A DNA stretch of 64,000 bases from Polyangium fumosum (lineage in GTDB: Bacteria; Myxococcota_A; Polyangia; Polyangiales; Polyangiaceae): contig NZ_SSMQ01000008.1 of assembly GCF_005144585.1 (NCBI RefSeq), positions 62,001 to 126,000 on the forward strand. Direction: 5' to 3'. Within the stretch, counting starts at the first letter, position 1. The number at the start of each line of letters is the position of its first letter. Positions 1 through 8,982 of this stretch are shown here, in pieces. The translations under genes and the position numbers were made by a program. The notes beneath the pieces are model-generated. The model had not been told where the DNA came from, ran no database searches, and saw only the letters and a list, made by a program, of their open reading frames with translations.

Positions 1-293
1 ATCCGCACCACGGCCGCCGCGCTGCCCGTTTGCGCCCCGCCCTGGGCCCGCGCCGCGCCGATGCGCCGATTCGCCTCCTGACACAGCTCCGCGAGCGGCG
101 CGCGTGTCCGCTCGCCGAACACCTCGCTCGCGATCGCCCCGCTCCGCCCCCCGTCGAACACGCCGTACACGTGGCCCGACACGAGCAGCACGTCCTCGTT
201 CGTCGCCTCGCCCGGGGCACCGGAAGACGCGGCCGCTTCGAACAGCGTCTCGACCGTCATGGCCAGCGCTCTCCGGGGGGCCTTTCGCTTCAT
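1..293 (-). CDS. PPM/PP2C-type protein phosphatase-like, C-terminally cut by window edge
   Basis: The visible N-terminal part contains NEDVLLV followed by HVYGVFDGG, which resembles motif I/II of PPM (PP2C) Ser/Thr phosphatases, where Asp residues bind the two metal ions. It then has a stretch like GGAQTGSAAAVV, at the place of the family's GTTA motif. The glycine-histidine usually following FDG is absent, so this may be a divergent or prokaryote-specific member. An ATG at 293 and an in-frame ATG at 260 are both possible starts. The rest of the gene lies before base 1. The phosphatase call is an inference from short motifs. Confidence 0.5.
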   Translation of the reverse strand, partial: MKRKAPRRALAMTVETLFEAAASSGAPGEATNEDVLLVSGHVYGVFDGGRSGAIASEVFGERTRAPLAELCQEANRRIGAARAQGGAQTGSAAAVVR

Positions 294-344
294 GGCCTTT
301 CCATCCAACCAGGCTCGCGGCTTTCCGTCAATCGCCGGGCACGC

Positions 345-1319
345 TCACTTCTTGCTGCGAAAAGCGTCCGTCGCCGTGACGAGCTCGTGGATGATTCCAG
401 GCTCGAACGCCGAGTGCCCCGCGTCGGGCACGAGACGAAGGTTTGCCTCGGGAAAGGCGCGGTGCAGATCCCACGCGCTCTTCGCGGGACAAACCACGTC
501 GTAGCGCCCCTGCACGATGACGGTGGGGATGTGGCGAATGCGGCCCACGTCCGTGAGGAGCTGCCCGTCGTGCTCGAAGAACCCGCGGTTCACGAAGTAA
601 TGGCACTCGATACGGGCGAATGCGTCGGCGAACGTGGCGCCCGCGCAGCGCGCGATGTAATCGTGGTTCTGGAAGAGGAAGCTCGTGCTGCCCTCCCACA
701 CGCTCCACGCGCGCGCCGCGGCTTGCCGCACGGCCGGGTCGTCGCTCGTGAGGCGCCGATGATATGCGGCCACGAGATCCCCCCGCTCCGCCTCGGGGAT
801 CGCGGCGAGGTACGCGTCCCAGGCGTCGGGGAAAAACGCGCCCGCGCCGGTGTCCTGGTAAAACCAGTCGATCTCCCACTTGCGCAAAAGGAAGATCCCC
901 CGGAGCACGAGCTCCGTGACGCGCTCGGGGTGCTTCTCCGCGTAGGCGAGGGCGAGCGTCGAGCCCCACGAGCCGCCGAAGACCTGCCAGCGCTCGATCC
1001 CGAGGTGCTCGCGCAGCCGCTCGATGTCCGAGACCAGGTGCCAGGTCGTATTGTCGTCGAGCGACGCGTGGGGCGTGCTCTTGCCGCAGCCGCGCTGGTC
1101 GAAGAGGACGATGCGGTAATGGGCCGGATCGAAGAACCGCCGCTGCTTCGCGTCGCTGCCGCCGCCGGGCCCGCCGTGCAGGAAGACGACGGGTTTTCCG
1201 GTGGGATTGCCGGACTCCTCGAAATAGAGCTCGTGCACGTCGGAGACGCGCAGGCGCCCGGTACGGAAGGGCTCGATTTCGGGGTAGATGGGTCTGCGAA
1301 TGGGGAGGGATCCGGCCAT
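345..1319 (-). CDS. pip: Proline iminopeptidase (prolyl aminopeptidase), 324 aa
   Basis: An alpha/beta hydrolase of peptidase family S33 that removes N-terminal proline from peptides, expected in the cytoplasm. It shows the family oxyanion motif HGGPGGG near residues 48-54, the nucleophile elbow GGSWGS with Ser about residue 117, an acidic DVVCP strand and the final GHSAFEP carrying the catalytic His. Its length is typical for the family. A start 13 codons upstream (1358) is open, but MAGSLPIRRPIYPEIEPF matches the usual N-terminus. The gene stands alone on the minus strand, 51 bases from the end of the phosphatase-like gene's 5' side. Confidence 0.93.
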   Translation of the reverse strand: MAGSLPIRRPIYPEIEPFRTGRLRVSDVHELYFEESGNPTGKPVVFLHGGPGGGSDAKQRRFFDPAHYRIVLFDQRGCGKSTPHASLDDNTTWHLVSDIERLREHLGIERWQVFGGSWGSTLALAYAEKHPERVTELVLRGIFLLRKWEIDWFYQDTGAGAFFPDAWDAYLAAIPEAERGDLVAAYHRRLTSDDPAVRQAAARAWSVWEGSTSFLFQNHDYIARCAGATFADAFARIECHYFVNRGFFEHDGQLLTDVGRIRHIPTVIVQGRYDVVCPAKSAWDLHRAFPEANLRLVPDAGHSAFEPGIIHELVTATDAFRSKK

Positions 1320-1430
1320 GGGCGCGCGAGCTTGCCAGACGGACCCACGCCTGTCCATCGGGGGAATCTTCCGGAATCATCAGAACGCGTGGTATGTCTC
1401 GGGCCGCCCTGGGAGGGAGAACACTCCATC

Positions 1431-3272
1431 ATGAACGAACCCATTTCCTCGCACGCGGCCGATCACGAGCCGCCGCCGCCCGAGCCCATCGACGAGCTCG
1501 TGGAAGACCGCAAGAAGCGCTCGCGCCGGCTCCTCACGTTCGGGGCGCTCGCCGTCGTCCTCGGAGGCGGCGGGATCTTCGGGCTGCTCCGGTATCAGGA
1601 CGCGCAGAACACGAAGGCGATCGCCGAGGCATGGAGCGCGTTCGCAACGTGCACGATCGGCGCCGAGCTCGACGAGAAGGAGCCCGCGAGCCAGCGCTTC
1701 CGGCGCGTGCAGCTCGAAGCGATGACGATGACGGACGCCGAGCGGATGACGCCGGGCGTGGACAAACCCTGGCCGGCCGCGTGCGCGCCGCTCGGCCACG
1801 CCGTCGCCGAGGTGTGGAAGAGCGCGGGGCGCACCGAGGCAGGCGGCAAGGACCTCGGCGCCGCGGCCGAAGGCCTGGCGAAATCCCTCGGCGAGCCGAC
1901 GGCGCGCATGGGCGACCTCTCCGAGGCGATCGACGAGGCCTTCACGCAGGCCAAGAAAGCCGGCGTGCAGCGCGTCGTGGTCGAGAAGGGCCCGCGCGCG
2001 CCCGAGCCCGTGCGTCCGCTCGACGCGACGCGCCTCGACGAGCTCAGCGAGCCGCTCTCGCGCACCGCGTTCACGTTCAAGGCGGCCTACACGGACGCGC
2101 ACCCGGCCGGCGTGATGCGACTGCTCATCGAGGAGAAGGGCGTGGACAAGGCGCCGTTCCTCTGCACGTTCGCCGCGAAGGACGCGAAGGCCACGTGCAA
2201 ATCGCTGCCGGGCTCGATGCCGAAGGGCCACGGCCTGCGCCTCTGGGGCACGGCCGACGACGACTCCGCGCCGCTCGTCTTCGCGGGCGAGCGTGGCCAG
2301 GCCGGCATTTTCCGCGCGGACAGCGGCGACAAGATCGACGCCATGTACAGCTATGGCGGCTATGCCAAGAAGGACGGCGCGGCCGCGGCGCTCGGGTTCG
2401 AAGAGAAGACGAAGGACCTCCTGCTGACGCGCAGGCCCGCCGGCGGCGCGCCCGGACGCACCAAGCTCGAGCCCGATTTCCGGATCGGCAACTATTATTA
2501 CTCGACGCAGATCCTCTGGGACCACCTCATCCTGCGCGGCGTGACCAAGCAGAACGAGCGCCGCCTCTTCGTCTCGCCGTATGGCCTCGCGGGCCAGGCC
2601 GAGCCTTCGTTCGCCGACGTCGGGGAACTGCCCGAGCCGGGCCTCGTCGAGGGCGGCGCGGACGAACCCCCGCACATCGGCGGCTGCCGGTCGTCCCAGG
2701 CCATGGTCGTCCGCGTGAAGGGCTACGACAACGATTTCATGAGCTTCCTCGTCGGCGGCAAGTGGAGCCCGCCGATGTCGCCCACGGTCAGCGACGGCGT
2801 GCTCTCCTGCCACGGCACCGAGGCCGTGGTCACGCGGCTCTACCCGGGCGGCCCGGACAAAGGCTGGGCCACGAAAATCGCGCAGAGCCAGTGCACGACC
2901 GCCGGCTGCCGCGTGCACGACATCACGTTCGACAAGATCCTGAAGGGCCAATATGAGTTTGGCCCGCGCGAGCGGAAAGTCGACGCGGTCGACGTCGACG
3001 GAAAGCTGCTCGTCGTGTGGGCGGCCGGCGAGCGTGGCGGCGTGCGCATGCGTTATGCCAAGGCCGAAGACATCGAGCGCGCGGACGACGCGATCCTCTA
3101 TGACGACCTCTACAAGGACGGCCAGGTCCAGAAGCTCTCGACGCTCTTCGACCTGCGGCTCTTCTCCCGCGAGGGATTCGCGATCCTGCTCCTCTCGACG
3201 GTGACGGGCGTGTATGCGCTACGCTTCGACCCCGCGGGCGCGATGACGCCGGTCGACGTCACCTGGGAGTGA
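1431..3272 (+). CDS. Membrane-anchored protein of unknown function, 613 aa
   Basis: The family is not recognised. An acidic, proline-rich cytoplasmic N-terminus (about 25 residues) is followed by a basic stretch KKRSRR and one transmembrane helix (about residues 32-50, rich in L, V, G, A). The remainder would therefore be periplasmic. The exported part has scattered Cys residues and repeated short beta-like blocks such as DDSAPLVFAGER and SVATVTGVYALRF-like strands, which suggests a propeller or sensor-like fold. A longer open frame extends upstream to base 30 but overlaps the antisense pip gene. The ATG at 1431 gives the natural TM-anchored N-terminus. The overall plan (short tail, TM, large beta domain) recurs in the protein at 32421-34232. 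Confidence 0.8.
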   Translation: MNEPISSHAADHEPPPPEPIDELVEDRKKRSRRLLTFGALAVVLGGGGIFGLLRYQDAQNTKAIAEAWSAFATCTIGAELDEKEPASQRFRRVQLEAMTMTDAERMTPGVDKPWPAACAPLGHAVAEVWKSAGRTEAGGKDLGAAAEGLAKSLGEPTARMGDLSEAIDEAFTQAKKAGVQRVVVEKGPRAPEPVRPLDATRLDELSEPLSRTAFTFKAAYTDAHPAGVMRLLIEEKGVDKAPFLCTFAAKDAKATCKSLPGSMPKGHGLRLWGTADDDSAPLVFAGERGQAGIFRADSGDKIDAMYSYGGYAKKDGAAAALGFEEKTKDLLLTRRPAGGAPGRTKLEPDFRIGNYYYSTQILWDHLILRGVTKQNERRLFVSPYGLAGQAEPSFADVGELPEPGLVEGGADEPPHIGGCRSSQAMVVRVKGYDNDFMSFLVGGKWSPPMSPTVSDGVLSCHGTEAVVTRLYPGGPDKGWATKIAQSQCTTAGCRVHDITFDKILKGQYEFGPRERKVDAVDVDGKLLVVWAAGERGGVRMRYAKAEDIERADDAILYDDLYKDGQVQKLSTLFDLRLFSREGFAILLLSTVTGVYALRFDPAGAMTPVDVTWE

Positions 3273-3450
3273 CGCCGCCACGCGGCATGCCCCCCCCAAC
3301 GTACCCCTCATTTCTGCCGCCTTGTGTCACGTCCGGGCGGGGCAAGCAGCCACCTGAGGAAGGGCCGTAGGCACGTCGGGCCCCTCCTCGGGCGAGCGGG
3401 TCGGGATGCGACCGCGCGCTGGAAAATGCCGCCCGCGTGAGGAGACCCTC

Positions 3451-3479
3451 TTTTCACTGTCGCTGGCACTCGCTATATT
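3451..3479 (+). promoter_or_regulatory. Sigma70-like promoter for the secreted protein gene at 3566
   Basis: A -35 hexamer TTTTCA (3451-3456) and a -10 hexamer TATATT (3474-3479) are separated by exactly 17 bases, in an AT-richer patch of otherwise GC-rich DNA. Transcription would start near 3486, leaving about 80 bases of leader before the gene. The 293-base stretch 3273-3565 holds nothing else recognisable. Confidence 0.5.
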
Positions 3480-3565
3480 CGTGTTTGCCATTGGATTCGG
3501 GGACGGTTCGCCGCCTCCCACGGTCACCGGCGCGCGCGCGGCGTGCGTCCATGGAGGAGCGTGCG

Positions 3566-4027
3566 ATGGGAGCTTGCACGAAGGTGCTGGGAGCGGTCGT
3601 CGCGATCGGGATCGCGCTCGGCACGCCTGCTTTGGCTTGGGCACAGGCGCCGCTGGCGCCGCTCTCGGCAGGGAGCCAGCCCTGGCAGCCCGCCCCGGAA
3701 ATCACACCGGCCGCCCCGTTCGGGGATGGCTACCGCCGCGTCTTGCTCGATACGTTCGAGGCATTCGAGGCGTTCGCGGATCTCACGCGTTATGGCGCGC
3801 CGCCCGCCCTCACGCCGGCCGTACAGGTGAGCGTCCCCTCGCAATTGTGGGGCGCGGATATGCGGACGTTCATCCCGCAGAGCCCCGAGCAGCCCACGCT
3901 TTACGTGGGACCTGCGCGGGCCCAGCTCATGCCCATCGAGACCGCCACGACGGTGGTGGCCGAGGCACGCGGCATGCAGGGCGTGCTCGTGGGCTTTCAG
4001 CTCGAACTGCCCTGGATGATTCCGTAG
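3566..4027 (+). CDS. Secreted protein of unknown function, 153 aa
   Basis: Starts with a clear Sec signal peptide: MGACTK, hydrophobic core LGAVVAIGIALGTPAL and a likely AWA-Q cleavage site. The mature part is short, Pro/Ala-rich and without cysteines, and carries repeats of the FEAFEAFADL type. No family is recognised. The start is chosen because GGAGGAG (3553-3559) lies at ribosome-binding distance from ATG 3566. The in-frame ATG at 3551 would overlap that site. A good promoter precedes it and a hairpin terminator follows, so it appears to be a single-gene transcript. Confidence 0.75.
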   Translation: MGACTKVLGAVVAIGIALGTPALAWAQAPLAPLSAGSQPWQPAPEITPAAPFGDGYRRVLLDTFEAFEAFADLTRYGAPPALTPAVQVSVPSQLWGADMRTFIPQSPEQPTLYVGPARAQLMPIETATTVVAEARGMQGVLVGFQLELPWMIP

Positions 4028-4049
4028 GGATCCCAAAGGCTTCTGGTCG

Positions 4050-4099
4050 CCGGACGCGCGTGGTGATCCCCCTGGCCACGCGCGCCCGGTCTTTCTTTC
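4050..4099 (+). terminator. Rho-independent-type terminator after the secreted protein gene
   Basis: Arms CGCGCGTGG (4055-4063) and CCACGCGCG (4076-4084) form a perfect 9-bp stem. It is extended by CCGG/CCGG (4050-4053 with 4086-4089) across one A-C mismatch. A pyrimidine tract TCTTTCTTTC follows at 4090-4099. The placement is right for ending the plus-strand gene that stops at 4027. The antisense kinase gene ends within the tract. Confidence 0.65.
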
Positions 4100-4787
4100 A
4101 GACCGACCAGAGCCGCACGCCGCCGCGCAGGCCCATCACGTTGTCGATGAGCACGACATCCCTCGGCAGCCCCTCGGCCTCCACGTGCCGCGCGTTGCCG
4201 CCGCCGAGGTAGAGCTTGCGGTGATTGAAAATGGGGGCGATCTGGGCGATCACCCCCCGGACGCGCGTGTTCCACCGGCGCTTGCCGACCTTCTTCCGCA
4301 CCTCGTTGCTGATCCGATCCTCGTACTTCTGGCGCTTGCGGAACGGGTGATGCCCGAGCTCGATGTTCGGCACGTAATGCCCGTCCACGTAGAGCGCGAA
4401 GCCCATCCCCGTGCCGAGCGTGATCAGGATCTCGGTCCCGCGCCCCTCGATGACCCCGAACCCGTGCAGCCCCGCGTCGTTGATCACCCGGGCCGGCTTC
4501 CCCGTGCGCCGCTCGATCTCCTTCGCGAGCGGAAAACCGGCCCAGGCCGCGTCGAGGTGCGGCGCGGTGCGCGTCGTCCCCTCCGTCACCACGCCGGGGA
4601 ATCCCACCGACACGCGATCGAAGTCGCCGAGCCCGCGGATCAGCTCGGCGATCGCGGTGAGCACCGCCTCGGGATCGGCGGGCGCGGGCGTGCGGACGCG
4701 GACCCGCTCGGTGAGCGCGTTTCCCTCGCCGTCGAGGACCCTTCCCTTGAGACCCGTGCCGCCGATGTCGAGGACCAACGTACGCAT
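4098..4787 (-). CDS. ppgK: ROK-family kinase, polyphosphate glucokinase-like, 229 aa
   Basis: Phosphorylates a sugar, most likely glucose, in the cytoplasm. The N-terminal phosphate loop is DIGGTGLKG and a second nucleotide-binding loop is LGTGMGFALYVDG. ELGHHPFRK plus YEDRI occupies the place of the motif that distinguishes strictly polyphosphate/ATP glucokinases (PpgK) from other ROK proteins, and the ROK zinc-site cysteines are missing, as in PpgK. At 229 aa it is slightly shorter than typical PpgK (about 250). It lies 32 bases downstream of fumC on the same strand and may be cotranscribed. Polyphosphate use is inferred from motif similarity. Confidence 0.8.
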   Translation of the reverse strand: MRTLVLDIGGTGLKGRVLDGEGNALTERVRVRTPAPADPEAVLTAIAELIRGLGDFDRVSVGFPGVVTEGTTRTAPHLDAAWAGFPLAKEIERRTGKPARVINDAGLHGFGVIEGRGTEILITLGTGMGFALYVDGHYVPNIELGHHPFRKRQKYEDRISNEVRKKVGKRRWNTRVRGVIAQIAPIFNHRKLYLGGGNARHVEAEGLPRDVVLIDNVMGLRGGVRLWSV

Positions 4788-4819
4788 GCCCTCATCGTCC
4801 CAGAGGCCGCTCGGCGTGG

Positions 4820-6217
4820 CTAGATCGATTTGTTCGGGCCGATCATGAGCTCTGGCCGCACGATCGCGTCGAAATCCGCACCCGTGAGCAGCCCGAGCGC
4901 GAGCGCCGCCTCGCGCAGCGTCGTCCCCTCGGCGTGCGCTTTTTTCGCGATACGCGCCGCCGCGTCGTAGCCGAGCCGCGGCGCGAGCGCGGTCACGAGC
5001 ATCAAGCTCTTCTGGAGGTTCTCGGTGATCCGGGCGCGGTTCGGCTCGATTCCGCGCGCGCAGTGCTCCTCGAACGAGGCCATCGCGTCGCCGAGCAGCC
5101 GGATCGACTGGAGCGTCGCGTGCAGGAGGAGGGGCTTCATCACGTTGAGCTCGAAGGTTCCGCCCGCGCCGGCGATCCCCACGGCGACGTCGTTCCCTTG
5201 CACCATGGCCGCGACCATGATCACGGCCTCGCTTTGCGTCGGGTTCACCTTGCCCGGCATGATCGAGCTGCCGGGCTCGTTCTCGGGGATCGTGATCTCG
5301 CCGAGCCCTGCGCGCGGCCCGCTCGACAACCACCGCACGTCGTTCGCGATCTTCGTCAGGCTCGCGGCGAGCGTCTTCAGCGCGCCGTGGGCGAACACGA
5401 TCGCCTCGTGCCCGGCGAGCGCCTGGAACTTGTTCGGCGCGGGCACGAACGGTAAGCCCGCAAGCGCGGCGATCTTCGCGACCGCGCGCGTGGCGAACTC
5501 CGGATGCGTGTTGAGCCCCGTCCCGACCGCGGTCCCGCCGAGCGCGAGCTCGTAGAGCGGCGAAAGCGCCCGCTCGATCATCCCCTTGGCTTGATCGAGC
5601 TGCGCGACCCAGCCCGAGATCTCCTGCCCGAGCGTGAGCGGCGTCGCGTCTTGCAGGTGCGTCCTTCCGATCTTCACGACCTCCGCGCACGCCTCGGCTT
5701 TCCGGGCGAGCGTCGCGCGCAGCGTGGCGAGCTTCGGCAGGAGGGCGGCGGTGATCTCGGACGCGATCGCGACGTGCATCGCGGTCGGAAACACGTCGTT
5801 CGAGCTTTGCCCGAGGTTCACGTGATCGTTCGGGTGGATCGGCTTCTTCGAGCCGAGCACGCCGCCGCTCGTCTCGATGGCGCGGTTCGCGATGACCTCG
5901 TTCGTGTTCATGTTCGTCTGCGTCCCGCTGCCGGTCTGCCAGATCGAGAGCGGAAAATGCGCGTCGTGCTGGCCTGCGATCACCTCGTCGGCGGCGGCCA
6001 CGATCCAGCGCGATTCCTGCGGCCCGAGCAGCCCGAGCTCGGCGTTCGTGAGCGCGGCGGCCTTCTTCACGAGGCCGAGAGCGCGGAGGAAGGGCCTCGG
6101 GAAGCGCTCGGCGCCGATCGCGAAGTGGTGCAGCGAGCGCTCTGTCTGCGCGCCCCAGTAGCGGGAGGCCTCGACCTCGATGGGTCCGAACGTGTCGGTC
6201 TCGATGCGCGTCGTCAT
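4820..6217 (-). CDS. fumC: Fumarate hydratase class II, 465 aa
   Basis: Interconverts fumarate and L-malate in the TCA cycle. It is a homotetrameric, iron-free enzyme of the aspartase/fumarase superfamily. The superfamily signature [11 protein letters not shown] is present in the flexible loop carrying the catalytic Ser. [19 protein letters not shown] (substrate site A) and the [12 protein letters not shown]-like segment [16 protein letters not shown] are also intact. The length is standard. The start ATG follows a TAAGCC hexamer by 6 bases without a ribosome-binding site, which suggests leaderless initiation. Aspartase is excluded by the conserved fumarase N-terminus [11 protein letters not shown]. 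Confidence 0.96.
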   Translation of the reverse strand: MTTRIETDTFGPIEVEASRYWGAQTERSLHHFAIGAERFPRPFLRALGLVKKAAALTNAELGLLGPQESRWIVAAADEVIAGQHDAHFPLSIWQTGSGTQTNMNTNEVIANRAIETSGGVLGSKKPIHPNDHVNLGQSSNDVFPTAMHVAIASEITAALLPKLATLRATLARKAEACAEVVKIGRTHLQDATPLTLGQEISGWVAQLDQAKGMIERALSPLYELALGGTAVGTGLNTHPEFATRAVAKIAALAGLPFVPAPNKFQALAGHEAIVFAHGALKTLAASLTKIANDVRWLSSGPRAGLGEITIPENEPGSSIMPGKVNPTQSEAVIMVAAMVQGNDVAVGIAGAGGTFELNVMKPLLLHATLQSIRLLGDAMASFEEHCARGIEPNRARITENLQKSLMLVTALAPRLGYDAAARIAKKAHAEGTTLREAALALGLLTGADFDAIVRPELMIGPNKSI

Positions 6218-6223
6218 GCCGCT

Positions 6224-6229
6224 GGCTTA
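6224..6229 (-). promoter_or_regulatory. -10-like TAAGCC box, leaderless start of fumC
   Basis: The hexamer TAAGCC (read on the minus strand) ends 6 bases before the fumC ATG. No purine-rich ribosome-binding site fits between them. Confidence 0.4.
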
Positions 6230-6303
6230 GCAGCGTCCGCGCTTGTCATCTGTCCCGATCTTTGCCACCTTCCGCCCCCGACGATTCTTACGTGGAGTGA
6301 GTG

Positions 6304-7314
6304 ATGGCTGGACAGGGCATGGACGCGGTACCCCGGGAGATCTTGCGCGCGGCCTACGAGCGCAAGCCGATCTACCTGCTCAAGATCCCGCTGCATTATG
6401 GTCTCTGGGCGGGCCTCGCGTGGGTCCTCTACGCGACGCAGCATCACCGCTTCGCGATCCTGATTGGCATCGTGGTCGCGTTTACGATCGCGAACCTGAT
6501 CCGCGGGCTCGGGGCGGCGGGGCACGACGCCGTGCACGGAAACCTCTCGCGATCGAAGACGATCTCGTACCTGCTCGCGCTCTTGTGCTGGTCGCCCTCG
6601 GGGTTTCCGGTGACGCTTTACGCGAACTATCACCTGCACCATCACAAGATCACGAACACGTACCCCGACGTCGACAACGTCGTGGTCACCGATTACACGA
6701 AACATCCCACGCTGGCGAAGATCTTCCTCTTCGTCGTCTACACGTTCGCGTACCCGTTCTATTTCCTCGGGCAGATGCTGAAGTTCTACATGAAGCGCCT
6801 CACGCCGGCGCTCCAGGTACGAACGCATCTCGAAACGCTCGGCTACTTCTCGCTCGTGGGCCTGGCAGCCTGGTACATGCCGTTTCAGGTATGGTTCTTC
6901 TGCTTCGCCCTGCCCTTCATTTTCGGTGCGATCCTCGCCAGCGTGACGTCGATGATCGAGCATTTCGAGATGCCGGCGACAGACGACGACGCGTACAGCT
7001 CACGCACCTACGGGACGAAGAGCGATTTCCTCAATTTCTTGTGGAACAACGTCACGTATCACAACGAGCACCACAAGTACCCGGGGATCCCGTTCTACAA
7101 CCTGAAGAGCTTCCACCACGCCGCGTATCCCTATTACGACGAGCGGGTGAAGGCCGAATGTTACGGCTCGGTGCTCGGCCCGACGTTCATGCTCTGGGGC
7201 CGGATCGTGAAGCTCGACGTCGACAAGCTCGAGGCGAAGTACCAGGACCTCGACAAGCAAAAAGAGCGTGAGAAGATGCTCGCCGTGCAGGGCATTCAGC
7301 CCGGCGCGGCCTGA
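6304..7314 (+). CDS. Membrane fatty acid desaturase, 336 aa
   Basis: An integral-membrane di-iron enzyme that introduces a double bond into an acyl chain or lipid. All three histidine boxes are present: GHDAVHGN (about residues 72-79), HLHHHK (about 109-114) and HNEHHKYPG (about residue 252). Hydrophobic hairpins lie between them (residues about 25-65 and 140-225). The spacing matches the FA_desaturase family rather than the ring hydroxylases. The substrate cannot be told from sequence. The final 35 residues are a charged cytoplasmic tail. GTG at 6301 immediately precedes the ATG. GGAG at 6294-6297 is a plausible ribosome-binding site for ATG 6304. Confidence 0.88.
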   Translation: MAGQGMDAVPREILRAAYERKPIYLLKIPLHYGLWAGLAWVLYATQHHRFAILIGIVVAFTIANLIRGLGAAGHDAVHGNLSRSKTISYLLALLCWSPSGFPVTLYANYHLHHHKITNTYPDVDNVVVTDYTKHPTLAKIFLFVVYTFAYPFYFLGQMLKFYMKRLTPALQVRTHLETLGYFSLVGLAAWYMPFQVWFFCFALPFIFGAILASVTSMIEHFEMPATDDDAYSSRTYGTKSDFLNFLWNNVTYHNEHHKYPGIPFYNLKSFHHAAYPYYDERVKAECYGSVLGPTFMLWGRIVKLDVDKLEAKYQDLDKQKEREKMLAVQGIQPGAA

Positions 7315-7321
7315 CCTGCCT

Positions 7322-7771
7322 TCACGGGCTGCCGGGCACGCAGATCGCCGTCGGCCCGCCCGCCCCCAGACACGAAAATCCCGGATTGCAATCCTGCGCC
7401 GAGCCACAGGGCATCGCGCAGCGTCCGACCTGCGTATTGCAACGATGACCGCCGCACACGATCGCGGTGGCCTCGGAGCACAAGGGGGAGAGCGCGCTCG
7501 GCGGGGGCGTGGTGCCTGTCGGCGCTGCTTGTGGCTGCCCGTATCCCGCGACCTGACCTTGGGGCGTGGTGCCATAAAGCGTCGACGGCCCGTACGAGAC
7601 CTGCTGTCCGGCGACGGTCCCTTGCCCGGGCATGGGCGCGTACGCGTTGCCGCCCTCGACCGTCGGGGGCGAGCCGTCGGCCTGGCTACCGCCGCACGCC
7701 GCGAAGAAGAGCACCGCCGCGAGCCCGAGCCCGCCGCGAAAGCCGTGCTGCCCACGATGTCCTAGCCCCAT
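7322..7771 (-). CDS. Small cysteine-containing lipoprotein, 149 aa
   Basis: The signal peptide ends in a lipobox LFFAAC, so the mature protein is probably lipid-anchored in the envelope. A Gly/Pro/Gln-rich linker (about residues 35-95) leads to a C-terminal domain with about eight Cys (CSEATAIVCGGHRCN, GRCAMPCGSAQDCNPGFSC). This pattern resembles the disulfide-rich Cys modules common in myxobacterial outer-surface lipoproteins. The function is unknown. It is convergent with the desaturase gene (7-base gap). Confidence 0.75.
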   Translation of the reverse strand: MGLGHRGQHGFRGGLGLAAVLFFAACGGSQADGSPPTVEGGNAYAPMPGQGTVAGQQVSYGPSTLYGTTPQGQVAGYGQPQAAPTGTTPPPSALSPLCSEATAIVCGGHRCNTQVGRCAMPCGSAQDCNPGFSCLGAGGPTAICVPGSP

Positions 7772-7777
7772 GCCCGA

Positions 7778-7783
7778 AGCCTA
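7778..7783 (-). promoter_or_regulatory. -10-like TAGGCT box, leaderless start of lipoprotein gene 7771
   Basis: TAGGCT ends 6 bases before the ATG at 7771. A -35-like TTTCCA (minus strand, 7801-7806) sits 17 bases upstream of it. There is no ribosome-binding site. Confidence 0.45.
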
Positions 7784-7963
7784 GCGGAGACGAGGGCGGG
7801 TGGAAAACCCGAATGAGAGGCGGGGGCGTGCTCGACGCGGTGGGTCAAGATGCGTGGATCGTGGCCGCCGGGCTGTGCTGGGGACGGAGAAAGGCCCTCG
7901 GCGTGGGGTGTGTCGACGCGCGTTTTCATTTCACGAATCGACTGCGCAGGCATCACATTTCTC

Positions 7964-8001
7964 GACAAACGTTTTTCTTGACGGATCCATCGGACAAACG
8001 T
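7964..8001 (+). promoter_or_regulatory. Direct repeats around a TTGACG -35-like box upstream of the Rpn-like gene
   Basis: The 9-mer GACAAACGT occurs at 7964-7972 and 7993-8001, a 29-base period. A TTGACG hexamer (7978-7983) lies between them and TAAGCG follows 17 bases later at 8001-8006. This could be a promoter flanked by regulator half-sites. The rest of 7784-8034 shows nothing recognisable. Confidence 0.3.
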
Positions 8002-8034
8002 AAGCGTTGCGCAGCCGTCCAGGAAGGAGGTTCG

Positions 8035-8967
8035 ATGAACGATTCCGTGGAAGAGAACGACAGCGTCGACCTGATCCTCCGCCACGTCTCGCACCGTTTT
8101 CCCGAGGACCTCGCGCGGGGCTTGCTTGGCGTGAAGGGCCCGCTCTCGGCCTCCGTGCTCGAAACGCAGGTTGCCTCGCGCCATCGCGAGCTCGACCGCA
8201 CGCTCGATGTCGAGGTGAAGGGCGAGCGGAGGCTGCTCCACCTCGAATGGCAGGGCGACATGCCTGCAAATATGCCGTTCCGGAGCTACGAGTACCAGTC
8301 GTTGATGGCGTTCGCCGTGGCGGCCGAGAGCCGCGCGGGCTCGCAGCTCGTGCCGCCGATCGAGAGCGTGGTCGTGCTCCTGGGAGGCCGAGCGGAGCCC
8401 TGGCCACCGCATGGTTCGTACCGCCTCTCGCCCCCAGATGCGCCGTTCTCGGGGGTGCATTTTCGTATCGAGCCCGTGTATCAGCGGACCGTCGCCGAGC
8501 TCGCGGCGCGCGGCCCCTTCTGGCTCATTTTTGCGCCCCTCGCGGGGGATGCGGACGAGCCCTGCATTCGGCGGGTCATGGAGGATCTCCGGGCGCAGGT
8601 ATCGCCCGAGGCATTCGAGGAGCTCGGGGTGGCGATGGCGGTCCTCGCGGAAGCGGATCAGCGAGGCCGTGATCTCCGAAGTGTGGTAAGAACGATGTTA
8701 CCCAGGGAGCTGGTGATGCAGAACTGGATTTACAAGGAAGGGTTGGAGGACGGTCGGCAGAAGGGTCGTGAGGAGGGCCTCCAGACGGGCCTCGCCCCGC
8801 TCGCGCATCAGTTCGAGCGCCGCCTCCGCCGCCCGCTCACACCGACCGAACGTGCGACGTTGGCCGAGCGGCTCCTTCAACAAGGCGCCGAGCGGCTGGG
8901 CGATGTCGTCCTCGATCTATCGCCCGAGGACCTCGCCACCTGGCTCGCAACGACGAACGGGCACTGA
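8035..8967 (+). CDS. Rpn/YhgA-family recombination-promoting nuclease-like protein, 310 aa
   Basis: A PD-(D/E)XK-fold protein of the Rpn/transposase-like group. The core appears as LDVEVKGERRLLHLEWQGD (about residues 60-78), with the D...E-x-Q pattern of the active site, followed by YEYQSLMAF. The C-terminal third carries the repetitive charged helix EGLEDGRQKGREEGLQTGL typical of these proteins, then a short HTH-like end. A strong ribosome-binding site, AGGAAGGAGG (8021-8030), fixes the start. The open frame upstream of 8035 is not used. Members are commonly multicopy and associated with genome plasticity. Only one is visible here. Confidence 0.75.
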   Translation: MNDSVEENDSVDLILRHVSHRFPEDLARGLLGVKGPLSASVLETQVASRHRELDRTLDVEVKGERRLLHLEWQGDMPANMPFRSYEYQSLMAFAVAAESRAGSQLVPPIESVVVLLGGRAEPWPPHGSYRLSPPDAPFSGVHFRIEPVYQRTVAELAARGPFWLIFAPLAGDADEPCIRRVMEDLRAQVSPEAFEELGVAMAVLAEADQRGRDLRSVVRTMLPRELVMQNWIYKEGLEDGRQKGREEGLQTGLAPLAHQFERRLRRPLTPTERATLAERLLQQGAERLGDVVLDLSPEDLATWLATTNGH

Positions 8968-8982
8968 CGCCCGTCCGCTCCT

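Noticed and set aside
30-1430. Plus-strand open frame running from base 30 into the gene at 1431
   Set aside because: It overlaps the antisense pip gene, whose protein is clearly a proline iminopeptidase. The translation upstream of 1431 is Arg-rich shadow.
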